From Methanococcoides sp. AM1 (GTDB taxonomy: Archaea > Halobacteriota > Methanosarcinia > Methanosarcinales > Methanosarcinaceae), in the NCBI RefSeq assembly GCF_900774055.1, contig NZ_CAAGSW010000001.1, positions 327,797 through 391,796 of the forward strand: a DNA stretch of 64,000 bases, in the 5' to 3' direction. Below the pieces are notes generated by a model that saw nothing but the letters and a program-made list of their open reading frames with translations, ran no database searches and had not been told where the DNA came from. A program made the position numbers and the translations under genes. How positions within the stretch are numbered: position 1 is the first letter of the stretch; the number at the start of each line of letters is the position of its first letter. Positions 8,184 to 16,401 of the stretch are shown here, in pieces.

Positions 8184-9335
8184 TCAAATATTGTTCGTTC
8201 CCCTGCTGATAATACCTACATACTCTTCAAAAAGATATTTCTTGTATCTCTTCTTACCGGTGATCTCGGTCAATATACCGATCTCTTCGAATTTGATTAC
8301 GAGATTGTTTGCGGTAACGGTTGTTATATTAAGTCTGTCTACAACGTCCTTATTGCTAATGATAGGGATTTCAAAGAGCATATCTATCAATCTGATGGCA
8401 TGGATGCTTGAGATGGAGTGCTCATAAAGCCGTTTTGTCATTTCATCTTTTAGCTGTATGATCTCTCTTGCAGTATCGACGGCTTCCTGTGATGTTTCAC
8501 TGACACCCTTGAGGAAGAATTTGAGCCAATCCTCCCATGCACCTTCTGTACGCACCTTCATAAGCAGGTCATAGTAGTCATTCCTGTGGTTCTTGAGATA
8601 AAAACTCAGATACAGAAGGGGTTTTGACAGAATTTCTTTCCAGACCAGGTAGAATGTGATGAGCAACCTTCCCATTCTACCGTTTCCATCAAGGAATGGG
8701 TGAATCGTTTCGAACTGTGCATGAATAAGCCCTATCTTCACAAGATCCGGGATATGGTCTTTTTCCAGAAGGAAACTTTCAAGTGCTTCCATAGCAGGTA
8801 TCGTAATATCCGGCGTTGGTGGTACAAAAGTAGCCTGCCTTATTGATGCACCTGGAATGCCGATGTAGTTCTGGCAGTTTTTAAACTCTCCGGAATTCAG
8901 TCCGTCCCCTCTTGTACCTGCAAGTAATATCTTATGGATCTCCTTAATAAGTTCTAAGGACATTGGAGTCTCAGAAAGTCTCTTGATCCCATGGTCCAGG
9001 GCCGAGATATAATTCACAACTTCCTTTATCTCATTGACATCTTCTTTCGGCACAAGGTCGGCCTCAAACTCCAGAACTCCTTCAAGGGAAGCCTGCGTAC
9101 CTTCGATCTGTGAACTGAGAAGAGCCTCCTTCTTTACATACATTGCAATGAAAAGATCAGGATTAGGTAGAACTGATGTGATCCCGTCAAGTCTTGCAAG
9201 GTTTCTGTCCGCTTTAGAAAGCAGTAAATGAAGCTGATCGTCATATTCCAAAGGTGGGACCGGAGGTAACTCTTTAGGTATGAACGATCTGTATCCTTCA
9301 GGTGTCAGTACAAATTTTCCAGCTCTTTCATTCAT
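8184..9335 (-). CDS. Fic family protein with winged-helix C-terminus
   Basis: A 383-residue Fic protein. The active-site loop HPFLDGNGRMGR (212-223) is complete, so it can transfer AMP (or a related nucleotide part) from a nucleotide to a hydroxyl side chain of a target protein. The N-terminal helix carries SSQIEGT (74-80), matching the S-x-x-x-E-G/N inhibitory motif of class II Fic proteins, which blocks ATP binding until released. Residues ~300-375 form a winged helix (SNKDVVDRLNITTVTANNLVIKF). Two inverted repeats with the core ACTTAGA..TCTAAGT lie just upstream and are likely operators for this DNA-binding end, implying autoregulation. The target protein is unknown. It stands alone, without a separate antitoxin gene. 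Confidence 0.9.
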   Translation of the reverse strand: MNERAGKFVLTPEGYRSFIPKELPPVPPLEYDDQLHLLLSKADRNLARLDGITSVLPNPDLFIAMYVKKEALLSSQIEGTQASLEGVLEFEADLVPKEDVNEIKEVVNYISALDHGIKRLSETPMSLELIKEIHKILLAGTRGDGLNSGEFKNCQNYIGIPGASIRQATFVPPTPDITIPAMEALESFLLEKDHIPDLVKIGLIHAQFETIHPFLDGNGRMGRLLITFYLVWKEILSKPLLYLSFYLKNHRNDYYDLLMKVRTEGAWEDWLKFFLKGVSETSQEAVDTAREIIQLKDEMTKRLYEHSISSIHAIRLIDMLFEIPIISNKDVVDRLNITTVTANNLVIKFEEIGILTEITGKKRYKKYLFEEYVGIISRGTNNI

Positions 9336-9347
9336 AGGATAACTAAC

Positions 9348-9377
9348 CTTTACTTAGACCTGGTGTTCTAAGTTTAA
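9348..9377. promoter_or_regulatory. Operator-like inverted repeat, proximal to fic
   Basis: Arms CTTTACTTAGA and TTCTAAGT with a 7-nt centre begin 13 nt upstream of the fic start, where they would cover the ribosome binding site or transcription start. The half-site is the same as in the second palindrome at 9428-9463. It is a likely binding site for the Fic winged-helix domain. Confidence 0.6.
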
Positions 9378-9427
9378 ATTAAGCATTCTTTAGTTAACGT
9401 GATATCTTTGATTCTAATTAAATGTTC

Positions 9428-9463
9428 CTTTACTTAGAATGATCAAACGAGTTCTAAGTAAAG
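9428..9463. promoter_or_regulatory. Operator-like perfect inverted repeat, distal to fic
   Basis: Arms CTTTACTTAGAA (9428-9439) and TTCTAAGTAAAG (9452-9463) are perfectly complementary over 12 nt, with a 12-nt spacer. The centre-to-centre distance to the proximal palindrome is about 83 nt, close to eight helical turns. This would allow cooperative binding or looping across the fic promoter. Weaker half-sites (TTCTTTAGTTAA, GATTCTAATTAAA) lie between. Confidence 0.65.
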
Positions 9464-9468
9464 CCGTT

Positions 9469-9714
9469 TTAGTATTTTGTTGAATTTATTAGTAATGTTT
9501 CCATTGCTCTAAAGATACCGATAAAGGCTTTCATGTTTTCATCCCACCTTTTTTGCCAAACCTGCCGCTCATCCGACAACCCGAATTGTGATGTAACTAC
9601 TTTCATCTTATTTGGCATCTTTTGAGATATGAAGAAATGGATGTGATGCCTGCTAACCAAAATATGTCGTCGTGTGGATAATAGCATAATAGGAATCACT
9701 AAAGAGATACTCAA
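9469..9714 (-). CDS. Short unknown reading frame, possibly a gene fragment
   Basis: An 81-residue frame with no recognised family. The C-terminal half (QVWQKRWDENMKAFIGIFRAM) has ordinary protein-like composition with an amphipathic helix, while the N-terminal ~30 residues look like read-through of non-coding sequence. A shorter start at the Met about 50 residues from the end is possible. It lies between the fic operators and the tRNA-Gln, in the relic-rich zone, so it may be the tail of a lost gene. Confidence 0.25.
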   Translation of the reverse strand: MSISLVIPIMLLSTRRHILVSRHHIHFFISQKMPNKMKVVTSQFGLSDERQVWQKRWDENMKAFIGIFRAMETLLINSTKY

Positions 9715-9763
9715 ATCTTACGAAATATAGAGATCTGGTAAGGAATATCTAAAGAAATTATAT

Positions 9764-9835
9764 AGTCCCGCCCGGATTTGAACCGGGGTCCCAGGCTCCA
9801 AAGGCCTGAAGGATTGACCGCTACCCTACGGGACT
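9764..9835 (-). tRNA. tRNA-Gln (anticodon UUG)
   Basis: A full cloverleaf can be drawn: acceptor stem AGTCCCG with CGGGACT, T arm with loop GTTCAAATC, anticodon stem CAGGC with GCCTG around the loop CTTTGGA, giving anticodon TTG. There is no encoded CCA. It sits 52 nt downstream of the DRG GTPase gene on the same strand. A decayed copy with the same flank lies at 6028-6099. Confidence 0.92.
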
Positions 9836-9887
9836 TCACATCCTGCATATTGCACAATAATACTTATTTGTTGTGGAAAATTTCAGA

Positions 9888-10979
9888 TCATTTCTGGATA
9901 ATGAGGGTCAGCACATCACCATCTTCCAGATAGTGGTCAAGACCTGCTCGCTGCCCTGGATGCTTGGCTGATGGACCCCATATCTGGGAATACCTGAACT
10001 TATCACGGAAATCGCGGTGCAGGCGGTCACAGATGTCAGCTACTGTCACGCCGTTGGTCACGATCATTGGCTCATCCATGTCTGCGGGGCCACCCTGTGG
10101 TTTCAGGTACACCCTGATGAAATCCAGGGTTTCGTATATCAGGTCCTTGACGGCTTCAAGGTTCTTCTCCTCGTTAGCAGAAATGAATGTAGCATCAGGG
10201 AACTTTGTCTTGCAGAACTCCAGAGCCTCCTCAGTAGCCATATCCACCTTGTTGATGACGATCACAGCAGGGATATAAACCCTATTGGCCATCACAGAAT
10301 CAATAAGCTGGTCCATGTTGATGTTTTCCCTGAGAAGGAGGTGGGCATTGTGTATCTTGTACTCGCCCAGGATCGCCTTGATCAGGTCGTCGGACATCTC
10401 AAGCTCCATGGTCGTGCTGATGATAACACCACCCCTGTCCATCCTCTTGATAGTAACATCAGGAGATGACATGTTGATCCTGATACCTGCATCGTAGAGT
10501 TCCTGCATCAGCACCTTATGGTGCTCGGGCTGGAACACGTCCAGCAGGAAAAGCACAAGATTAGAGTTCCTCACCACGGCGATGACCTCCTTACCACGGC
10601 CACGACCACTGGCAGCGCCTCTTACAAGACCCGGCACATCCAATATCTGAATGGTCGCACCCTTATAATCCAGCACTCCCGGGATCACATCAAGGGTAGT
10701 GAACTCATACGCACCCACCTCAGAATTGGCACCGGTCAGCTTGTTCAGGAGGGTGGACTTACCCACAGAAGGGAATCCCACAAGTGCAACAGTAGCATCG
10801 CCTGACTTCCTAACAGAATAGCCCTCGCCGCCGGACTTGGCAGAAGCTCTCTTCTGCACATCTTCCCTCAGGCGTGCAAGCTTCGCCTTCAACTTACCGA
10901 TGTGATGGGATGTTGCCTTATTATAGGGAGTCTTACGGATCTCGTCCTCGACTGCCTGGATATCTTCGTGTAAACTCAT
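9888..10979 (-). CDS. DRG-family GTP-binding protein with TGS domain
   Basis: A 363-residue Obg/DRG GTPase, the usual length for this family. The GTPase motifs are GFPSVGKST (P-loop), TTLDVIPG (switch I), DVPGLVRGA (G3) and NKVD (G4). The N-terminus (residues 1-50) is the basic helical segment of DRG proteins. The C-terminal ~75 residues are a TGS domain ending DHYLEDGDVLTLIIQK. DRG proteins associate with ribosomes and are conserved in archaea and eukaryotes. It lies 55 nt after moeA on the same strand and is followed by tRNA-Gln. Assignment is firm; the exact cellular task is not settled for the family. Confidence 0.93.
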   Translation of the reverse strand: MSLHEDIQAVEDEIRKTPYNKATSHHIGKLKAKLARLREDVQKRASAKSGGEGYSVRKSGDATVALVGFPSVGKSTLLNKLTGANSEVGAYEFTTLDVIPGVLDYKGATIQILDVPGLVRGAASGRGRGKEVIAVVRNSNLVLFLLDVFQPEHHKVLMQELYDAGIRINMSSPDVTIKRMDRGGVIISTTMELEMSDDLIKAILGEYKIHNAHLLLRENINMDQLIDSVMANRVYIPAVIVINKVDMATEEALEFCKTKFPDATFISANEEKNLEAVKDLIYETLDFIRVYLKPQGGPADMDEPMIVTNGVTVADICDRLHRDFRDKFRYSQIWGPSAKHPGQRAGLDHYLEDGDVLTLIIQK

Positions 10980-11034
10980 CTGCTCCCTACCACAACTTCA
11001 ATATAAAAAAGATTTTCCTTAGAAGGCCCGGAAG

Positions 11035-12252
11035 TTACCTGTATACCCCTTCAAAAAGGATAACTTCTACCTCAGTTCCTTCCCTTGCCATCAGCTCACC
11101 TGCAGGTATCTCAATGAAACCATCCGCAGCTGCAAGAGTAGTGATCGAAGCCGAAGACTTATTGACAGAAAAGGCCCTGTTCCCCTCCAGCCGTACAGCA
11201 TGAAGCTCATGCCTGGTCTCAGAAATGACATCCTCTCCGAGGACTGCCAGTACCCTCTGCTTCACCGGTTCCGAAGCGCCCAGGCATCTCCTGACAAGCG
11301 GCAACAGAAACTCATAGAAAACCGTAAGCGAAGCCGTCGGATGACCGGGCAAGGCCACTATCGGAGTCTCATTTATGATCCCAATGATCACAGGCTTTCC
11401 CGGCTTGAAGTTAAGGCCATGTGCCAGTAGCTCGCCCTTTTCCTCAATGATATTGTACATGAAATCATCAGGTCCGGCTGACGTACTGCCCGATGTCAGC
11501 ACCAGGTCACACTCAGCAATTGCCCTATCCACCGCCTCCCTGACCGCTGCCCTGTCATCCCTCACAATGCCATAGGGGAAAGCATCCGCACCGCAAATCA
11601 CAACACTTGCATAGAGCGAATAGGAATTGCAGTCGTAGATCATGCCCGGGTCAAGAGTTTCTCCCGGAACTGTCAGCTCATTCCCGGTGGAAATTATCCC
11701 CACTTTCAGGGACCTGACATCCACATTCCTCTGCCCGATGGATGCAAGCACACCGACCTCACGTGCTCCGATCCGAATGCCTTTGCGAAGCACACGCTCG
11801 CCCTTTGCAACATCCACACCTGCATGTATCAGGTTCTGGCCTGCATTGGCTGCCACTTTGATGAGAACATTGCCGTCCTGAAGTTCAGTATCCTCCACCA
11901 TTACAACAGCATCGGCACCTTCAGGAATAGGACCGCCTGTTGCAACCTCCGCTGCCTCCATCTCATTCACACGATACCGGGGAAGCTGTCCTACCGGGGA
12001 GAATCCAACCAGCTTTAGAGATACTGGGCCTTCCTTTGCTGAAAGCAAGTCATCTGAACGCACAGCATACCCGTCTTTCAGGGATTTATCGAAATCCGGG
12101 ACAGCTATAGCTGAAATAACGTCCTTTGCAAGAACACGGCCTGTTGCAGCCTCAATGGGCATTGGCCTCACATGGGTCCGGACATCAAGTCCTTCAAAAA
12201 GGCGCCTTGCATCCTCAATGGACAGCAGGTCCCTCAGTATTTTTCGTGGCAT
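11035..12252 (-). CDS. moeA: Molybdopterin molybdenumtransferase
   Basis: A 405-residue MoeA, which inserts molybdate or tungstate into adenylylated molybdopterin in cofactor synthesis. The domain order is typical: N-terminal region with ATGRVLAKD and FDKSLKDGYAVRSDD, the central MoCF-binding domain with IISTGNELTVPG and TSGSTSAGPDDF, and KPGKPVIIG..ALPGHPTASL toward the C-terminus, followed by the C-terminal beta domain. In methanogens the product serves formylmethanofuran dehydrogenase. It starts at ATG 36 nt after the ilvE stop and is followed by the DRG gene. Because the ilvE terminator lies in the gap, moeA may depend on read-through or on a promoter inside that short gap. Confidence 0.93.
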   Translation of the reverse strand: MPRKILRDLLSIEDARRLFEGLDVRTHVRPMPIEAATGRVLAKDVISAIAVPDFDKSLKDGYAVRSDDLLSAKEGPVSLKLVGFSPVGQLPRYRVNEMEAAEVATGGPIPEGADAVVMVEDTELQDGNVLIKVAANAGQNLIHAGVDVAKGERVLRKGIRIGAREVGVLASIGQRNVDVRSLKVGIISTGNELTVPGETLDPGMIYDCNSYSLYASVVICGADAFPYGIVRDDRAAVREAVDRAIAECDLVLTSGSTSAGPDDFMYNIIEEKGELLAHGLNFKPGKPVIIGIINETPIVALPGHPTASLTVFYEFLLPLVRRCLGASEPVKQRVLAVLGEDVISETRHELHAVRLEGNRAFSVNKSSASITTLAAADGFIEIPAGELMAREGTEVEVILFEGVYR

Positions 12253-12288
12253 TGTTGGTTCAAAATAGTTAGATCAGGAAAGAAAAAA

Positions 12289-12310
12289 GAATGATCCCAG
12301 GAGATCATTC
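12289..12310 (-). terminator. Hairpin terminator of ilvE
   Basis: On the minus strand, GAATGATC and GATCATTC form a perfect 8-bp stem around TCCTGG, followed at once by six T (12283-12288). The stem includes the ilvE stop codon at 12305-12307. Confidence 0.75.
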
Positions 12311-13183
12311 GAAGATAGGAGTGCCTGTGCTGCCGGTAACTTCTTCAAAAGCAGCGACTGCTGCCTTGGTGATAGGACCGACTGAACCGTCGCCGATAGG
12401 ACGTCCGTCAAGCTTTGTGATAGGTGCAGCCTCTGCTGCGGTACCTGTGACGAAGATCTCATCTGCGGTGTACATATCGAACAAGCCGAGGTTTCCGACA
12501 ATGACCTCATACCCGCGCTCCTCAAGAAGCTCAATTGCAGTAGCCCTTGTGATACCCTTAAGGTTGTTGATAGTTGGAGGAGTGTAGACCTTGCCGTTCT
12601 TGATAACGAAAATGTTGTCTCCGGAACCTTCAGAAACGAAACCATTCTGGTCAAGGAAGATAGCCTCATCGCCACCCTTCGCGTTTGCCTCGATCTTTGC
12701 AAGGATGTTGTTCAGGTAGTTTAGTGACTTGATATTAGGGGACAGTGCATCCGGTGCATTACGTCTGATCCCGACTGTTATTGCTTTGAGACCGACCTCA
12801 TAGAGATCGCCATACATTGCACCCCATTCCTGTGAAACGATGTAGATGCTTGGCTTTGGGCACTTGCGTGGGTCAAGACCAAGGTCACCAATACCACGTG
12901 TAACGATAGGGCGGATGTATGCATCTGTGAGGTTGTTCTTCCTCAGGGTCTCAAGGATAGCCTCGCTCATCTCTTCCTTTGAGATCGGGACCTCAAGAGC
13001 AATAGCCTTTGCAGAATCATATAGCCTGTCAACATGCTCCTGAAGCTTGAAGACACGACCATTGTATGCCCTGATTCCCTCAAAGACACCATCACCATAC
13101 AGGAAACCGTGGTCGTAGATAGAAACCGTTGCATTTTCCTTTGTGACAAACTCACCGTTGTAATAGATCAGTAATTCGCTCAT
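12305..13183 (-). CDS. ilvE: Branched-chain amino acid aminotransferase
   Basis: A class IV PLP aminotransferase of 292 residues, catalysing the last step of leucine, isoleucine and valine synthesis with glutamate as amino donor. The family signatures are visible: the PLP lysine in [10 protein letters not shown], the [10 protein letters not shown] segment, GITR and FVTGTAAE. The start is set at the ATG ending at 13183 ([10 protein letters not shown]), which has AAAGAGGA five to six nt upstream. The in-frame codon at 13207 lies ahead of this site and adds eight atypical residues. The leu genes at 44-47 kb supply the 2-oxo acid substrate for leucine. Highly confident. Confidence 0.95.
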   Translation of the reverse strand: MSELLIYYNGEFVTKENATVSIYDHGFLYGDGVFEGIRAYNGRVFKLQEHVDRLYDSAKAIALEVPISKEEMSEAILETLRKNNLTDAYIRPIVTRGIGDLGLDPRKCPKPSIYIVSQEWGAMYGDLYEVGLKAITVGIRRNAPDALSPNIKSLNYLNNILAKIEANAKGGDEAIFLDQNGFVSEGSGDNIFVIKNGKVYTPPTINNLKGITRATAIELLEERGYEVIVGNLGLFDMYTADEIFVTGTAAEAAPITKLDGRPIGDGSVGPITKAAVAAFEEVTGSTGTPIFE

Positions 13184-13204
13184 ATGAATCCTCTTTAATA
13201 ATAC

Positions 13205-13260
13205 CAATTAAAGGTACGTTTTGTAAATATTGTATTCCTGATGATATCTATGTTATATAT
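13205..13260 (-). promoter_or_regulatory. ilvE promoter region
   Basis: On the minus strand a TATA-like CATATATAAC sits at about 13249-13258. A start about 25 nt downstream would leave a leader of roughly 45 nt before the ilvE ribosome binding site. No hairpin or leader peptide is evident. Confidence 0.45.
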
Positions 13261-13350
13261 GAATATTTGTACCAGCCGAAATACTGAGGAGAGTAAAAGT
13301 GCTACTTAAACAGTAAATTACAAAAAATGAGAATGATTGTAAGGCCAGGG

Positions 13351-13908
13351 TCAGGAATGTTCCTGCTCAGTTGAACTTTTCATAGCCTGCTGTTCAGAAT
13401 ATTTCCTGAAGATCGATTCATACTCATACCATCCCATTACAAATATGACAATTGCAGCAGGAACCAGAACGAGCATATTCAGGGAAATATCAGAGAACAA
13501 CGTCATCACTACAAAAATGAAGAACATAAAACCGGTCTGGAATAAGGAACAGCCGAAAGCCGCCTTTCTTGGACCCTCTTTCATTGCATAAACACCCCAG
13601 AACCTTAAATTAAGAATATCCCTTAATGCAGGAGAGGAAATGTCCTCTATACCCTCCATTCCCTTCATGAATTGCCTCATCCTCATGTCTGAGATCGTTT
13701 TAGAATAGAAAAGGGACAGAAGCAAAATAATGACAAATCCAAAACTGCCGATCAGGGGCTGCCCAAGCAGGATAAGAAGGGTTGAGATAAACATGAGGAA
13801 ACCAAAGATCGCCGGGAGGTAGCTGGTCTTTTCTCTGACTGCTTTTTTCAGATTGTAAAGTGTCATTAGTGCGAAGAAGAGAATGCCTAAGATGAGGATT
13901 GTTGACAT
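13351..13908 (-). CDS. Membrane protein, unknown
   Basis: A protein of about 185 residues with five hydrophobic stretches: two near the N-terminus, one in the middle, and a pair near residues 140-175 separated by a short loop. Between them is a charged cytoplasmic-type segment (MRMRQFMKGMEGIEDISS). No family is recognised. I choose the ATG ending at 13908. The frame extends to a GTG at 13980, but a TATA-like TTTTTATATAA (about 13955-13965) lies inside that extension, and AAAGGT precedes the inner ATG. It is divergent from the tRNA-Arg. Confidence 0.7.
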   Translation of the reverse strand: MSTILILGILFFALMTLYNLKKAVREKTSYLPAIFGFLMFISTLLILLGQPLIGSFGFVIILLLSLFYSKTISDMRMRQFMKGMEGIEDISSPALRDILNLRFWGVYAMKEGPRKAAFGCSLFQTGFMFFIFVVMTLFSDISLNMLVLVPAAIVIFVMGWYEYESIFRKYSEQQAMKSSTEQEHS

Positions 13909-13954
13909 TATTGGTGGAACCTTTGTTATATTAGATACTGACCATATGACGAAG

Positions 13955-13965
13955 ACATTATATAA
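13955..13965 (-). promoter_or_regulatory. TATA box for the 13351-13908 membrane protein
   Basis: Minus-strand TTTTTATATAA lies ~50 nt upstream of the chosen ATG. With initiation ~25 nt downstream, the mRNA would start near 13930 and carry AAAGGT as ribosome binding site. Confidence 0.45.
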
Positions 13966-14071
13966 AAATAACATTGTCACATCAATTTGTTTTTACATAT
14001 GCCCATATAATGAGAATGAAAATTTACTTTTAACTCCCCAATTGACCCAACAAAACTCTCCTGTACAAAAG

Positions 14072-14086
14072 GCTTTTATGTATAAA
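14072..14086 (+). promoter_or_regulatory. TATA element for tRNA-Arg
   Basis: CTTTTATGTATAAAC is centred about 44 nt before the mature tRNA-Arg 5' end. This fits an archaeal tRNA promoter with a short 5' leader. Confidence 0.5.
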
Positions 14087-14122
14087 CACCCATGTCGTAT
14101 CTCATCCGCCCAAAATCATTTT

Positions 14123-14197
14123 GGGCCCGTGGCTTAGCCAGGATATAGCACCGGGCTTCTAACCCGGGGGTCGTGGGTTCAACTCCCACCGGGTCCG
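14123..14197 (+). tRNA. tRNA-Arg (anticodon UCU)
   Basis: The acceptor stem pairs GGGCCCG with CGGGTCC (one G-U), discriminator G. The anticodon stem CCGGG/CCCGG encloses CTTCTAA, giving anticodon TCT. The T loop is GTTCAACTC. No CCA is encoded. It stands alone and is followed by a terminator hairpin. Confidence 0.92.
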
Positions 14198-14208
14198 TTA
14201 GAATCGAC

Positions 14209-14231
14209 AGATAGTCCTCATACGACTATCT
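14209..14231 (+). terminator. Hairpin terminator after tRNA-Arg
   Basis: AGATAGTC and GACTATCT form a perfect 8-bp stem with a 7-nt loop, followed by a T-rich run (TTCTTTTTGCTTTTTT). It begins 11 nt after the tRNA. Confidence 0.75.
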
Positions 14232-14568
14232 TCTTTTTGCTTTTTTGAAATTGACATTTTGATATAGATCCATCTTACAATTCAACACTTGGAATTTGAC
14301 CATTGCATTTCGGTGCACGAACAATTCGTCCCCAATACATTATTATATTACTTTTTCATCTTCAAAGTTCGAACCTCAATATCGCTTTAACTTAAAGCTC
14401 CATCCGGTTACAATTAAGATCACTGGTTTTGAGAAGTATTCATTAATACAGGACTTTCCGAGATGGCTTTGAAGGATACACTGAAAAAAGAAAGGAGTGA
14501 AAGATGATAATTTTAAATATATGCAGAAATAGTTATAGAAATACATAAAAAAATTGGGTTTGAAAGAA
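14232..14568. promoter_or_regulatory. Intergenic region with glycosyltransferase promoter
   Basis: No gene is supported; a minus-strand 106-residue frame (14376-14696) overlaps the glycosyltransferase and is a shadow. TTTTAAATATATG at about 14511-14523 is a good TATA candidate for the gene starting at 14569, leaving a leader of ~25 nt. Confidence 0.45.
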
Positions 14569-16203
14569 ATGGGGAAATTTTTAAACATCGGGATGTTCTC
14601 CTGGGAGAGTTTACACTCGATAAAAGTAGGTGGCATAGCTCCGCATGTTTCCGAACTTGCGGAAGCTCTTGCTGAGAAGGGAAATTCGGTCCACATATTT
14701 ACCAGAAATTCAGGACTTGAAACAGATGAGAAAGTTAATGGAGTTCACTACCATCGGGTAGACCATTCTCTTGACGGAGGCATTGTCCAGCAAATGGATA
14801 ACATGTGTGATTCAATGTACTCGAAATTCCTTGAGGTTACCGGGGAATATGGCAAGTTCGATATATTGCATGTCCATGACTGGCATCCTTTTAATGTTGT
14901 CTCAAGGATAAAACATGAATTTGGAATACCCTTCATGGTCACATATCACAGTACCGAATGGGGACGAAACGGTAACGTACATGGGGACTGGTGGGAAGCC
15001 AGGGAAATATCCCACAGGGAATGGAAAGCCGGCTATGAATCTATAAAGGTCATATCCACCTCACAACAACTTACAGATGAGATCAAGTTCCTGTACCAGA
15101 TACCAAATGAGAAGATATCCATCGTTCCAAACGGCATATTCCATGGAAAAATTAAGAAGGACGTTAACCCCGGTGAAGTGAAAAAAAGATTAGGGATACA
15201 TCCTCTTGCACCGGTTGTTCTTTTCATAGGACGCATGAGCTACCAGAAAGGACCGGATCTGCTTGTTGAAGCAGTCCCTAAAGTATTGGATCATCGCTGG
15301 GATACTCAGTTTGTCTTCATTGGAGAAGGTGAAATGCGCCCTCACTGTGAGTCTCTTGCAAGTTCCGGAAAATGTTCTGATTATTGCCATTTCCTGGGTT
15401 ATGCGGATGATGAAACTGCCAGGGACTGGATAAATGCCTGTGATATTCTCTGTATCCCAAGCAGGAACGAACCTTTCGGGATAGTTGTACTTGAAGGATG
15501 GGATGCTGAAAGGACCATCGTTGCAACAGATGCTGTACAGATAATAGATAATTTCGTTGATGGAATCCTTGTATACAAAAATCCGGAGTCTATTGCATGG
15601 GGTTTGAATTACGTGCTTGATGATCTCTCCAATGGCAGCATGAGAAAGGCTGGTAAAGAACTTATCGGCACCAAATTCAACTGGCATAGGATCGCAGAAA
15701 AGACGATCGAAGCGTACGACCTGGATGAACAAGAGGAGTGGGTACCTGCGAAGACGCTTGGAAAAGCAAAAACATTCTGGTGGAAAATTGATAGTGACCT
15801 CAACCTTTCCATAACCAGGGAATTTAGTTCGCCAAATGGTAACCTCAAAGTTGATAAGCTCATAATGAAGGACGAATTGAGCAAACTGGATGATTATATG
15901 GCAGATGAGAAGTGGAAATGCCTGTCAAACAATGTGGCAAAATTAAGTGACGGGAGTGAAAAAGAAGGAATTGGGAAGTTCCTTTATCATGATCTTAACT
16001 GGACACAGACAGAATGCCAGCTATCAAGTCACATAGGATCAATATTCTATCAGGCCGGTGTTTGGGAATACAATGGTAAAAAGAGAGGGATTCAATTTAG
16101 AAAAGTAACAGACGATTGGCACAAATTGATGAAAACCTACTATGGAGAATGCATTAAAGAACTTGATGAAACAGAGCAATATAATAGCGTTGATCTTAAC
16201 TGA
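14569..16203 (+). CDS. GT4 glycosyltransferase with C-terminal extension
   Basis: A GT-B fold glycosyltransferase of 544 residues. The N-terminal domain starts NIGMFSWESLHSIKVGGIAPHVSELAEAL, as in glycogen synthase-like GT4 enzymes that use nucleotide sugars. The C-terminal Rossmann domain has FIGRMSYQKGPDLL and the donor-binding NEPFGIVVLEG (E-x7-E). The catalytic part ends near residue 390. About 150 more residues, rich in Trp and charged residues, match nothing I know. I start at the ATG at 14569 rather than the TTG at 14554. Possible roles are glycogen-like polymer or surface-glycan synthesis. It is a single gene, with a hairpin across its stop codon. Confidence 0.85.
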   Translation: MGKFLNIGMFSWESLHSIKVGGIAPHVSELAEALAEKGNSVHIFTRNSGLETDEKVNGVHYHRVDHSLDGGIVQQMDNMCDSMYSKFLEVTGEYGKFDILHVHDWHPFNVVSRIKHEFGIPFMVTYHSTEWGRNGNVHGDWWEAREISHREWKAGYESIKVISTSQQLTDEIKFLYQIPNEKISIVPNGIFHGKIKKDVNPGEVKKRLGIHPLAPVVLFIGRMSYQKGPDLLVEAVPKVLDHRWDTQFVFIGEGEMRPHCESLASSGKCSDYCHFLGYADDETARDWINACDILCIPSRNEPFGIVVLEGWDAERTIVATDAVQIIDNFVDGILVYKNPESIAWGLNYVLDDLSNGSMRKAGKELIGTKFNWHRIAEKTIEAYDLDEQEEWVPAKTLGKAKTFWWKIDSDLNLSITREFSSPNGNLKVDKLIMKDELSKLDDYMADEKWKCLSNNVAKLSDGSEKEGIGKFLYHDLNWTQTECQLSSHIGSIFYQAGVWEYNGKKRGIQFRKVTDDWHKLMKTYYGECIKELDETEQYNSVDLN

Positions 16204-16211
16204 TCAACGCT
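16186..16211 (+). terminator. Hairpin spanning the glycosyltransferase stop codon
   Basis: AGCGTTGATC and GATCAACGCT make a perfect 10-bp stem with loop TTAACT; the TGA stop (16201-16203) lies in the loop and the start of the 3' arm. It is followed by TTAAAGTTTCG rather than a clean T-run, so it may act in RNA stability as well as termination. Confidence 0.55.
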
Positions 16212-16401
16212 TAAAGTTTCGACCCTCTCGTTTTACGTATTAATTGTACGCATTATCCTTTTCATATCTTCAACCATTCTTTTTCATCAATATTCTTCAC
16301 GGACTCGGAGCTTTCAGGGTTAGATGAGGAAATTGCTTATTGAGAAGTAGTTTTGAGCTTGGATTTGTTTTAGTGTCGCCTTTTGATGAAAATGAAAAAC
16401 A

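Noticed and set aside
10017-10805. Plus-strand frames opposite the DRG GTPase
   Set aside because: Antisense shadows; His/Asp/Leu-rich translations with no domain, while the minus frame is a full GTPase.
12274-12702. 142-residue frame inside ilvE
   Set aside because: Shadow of the aminotransferase; the real frame has full PLP aminotransferase motifs.
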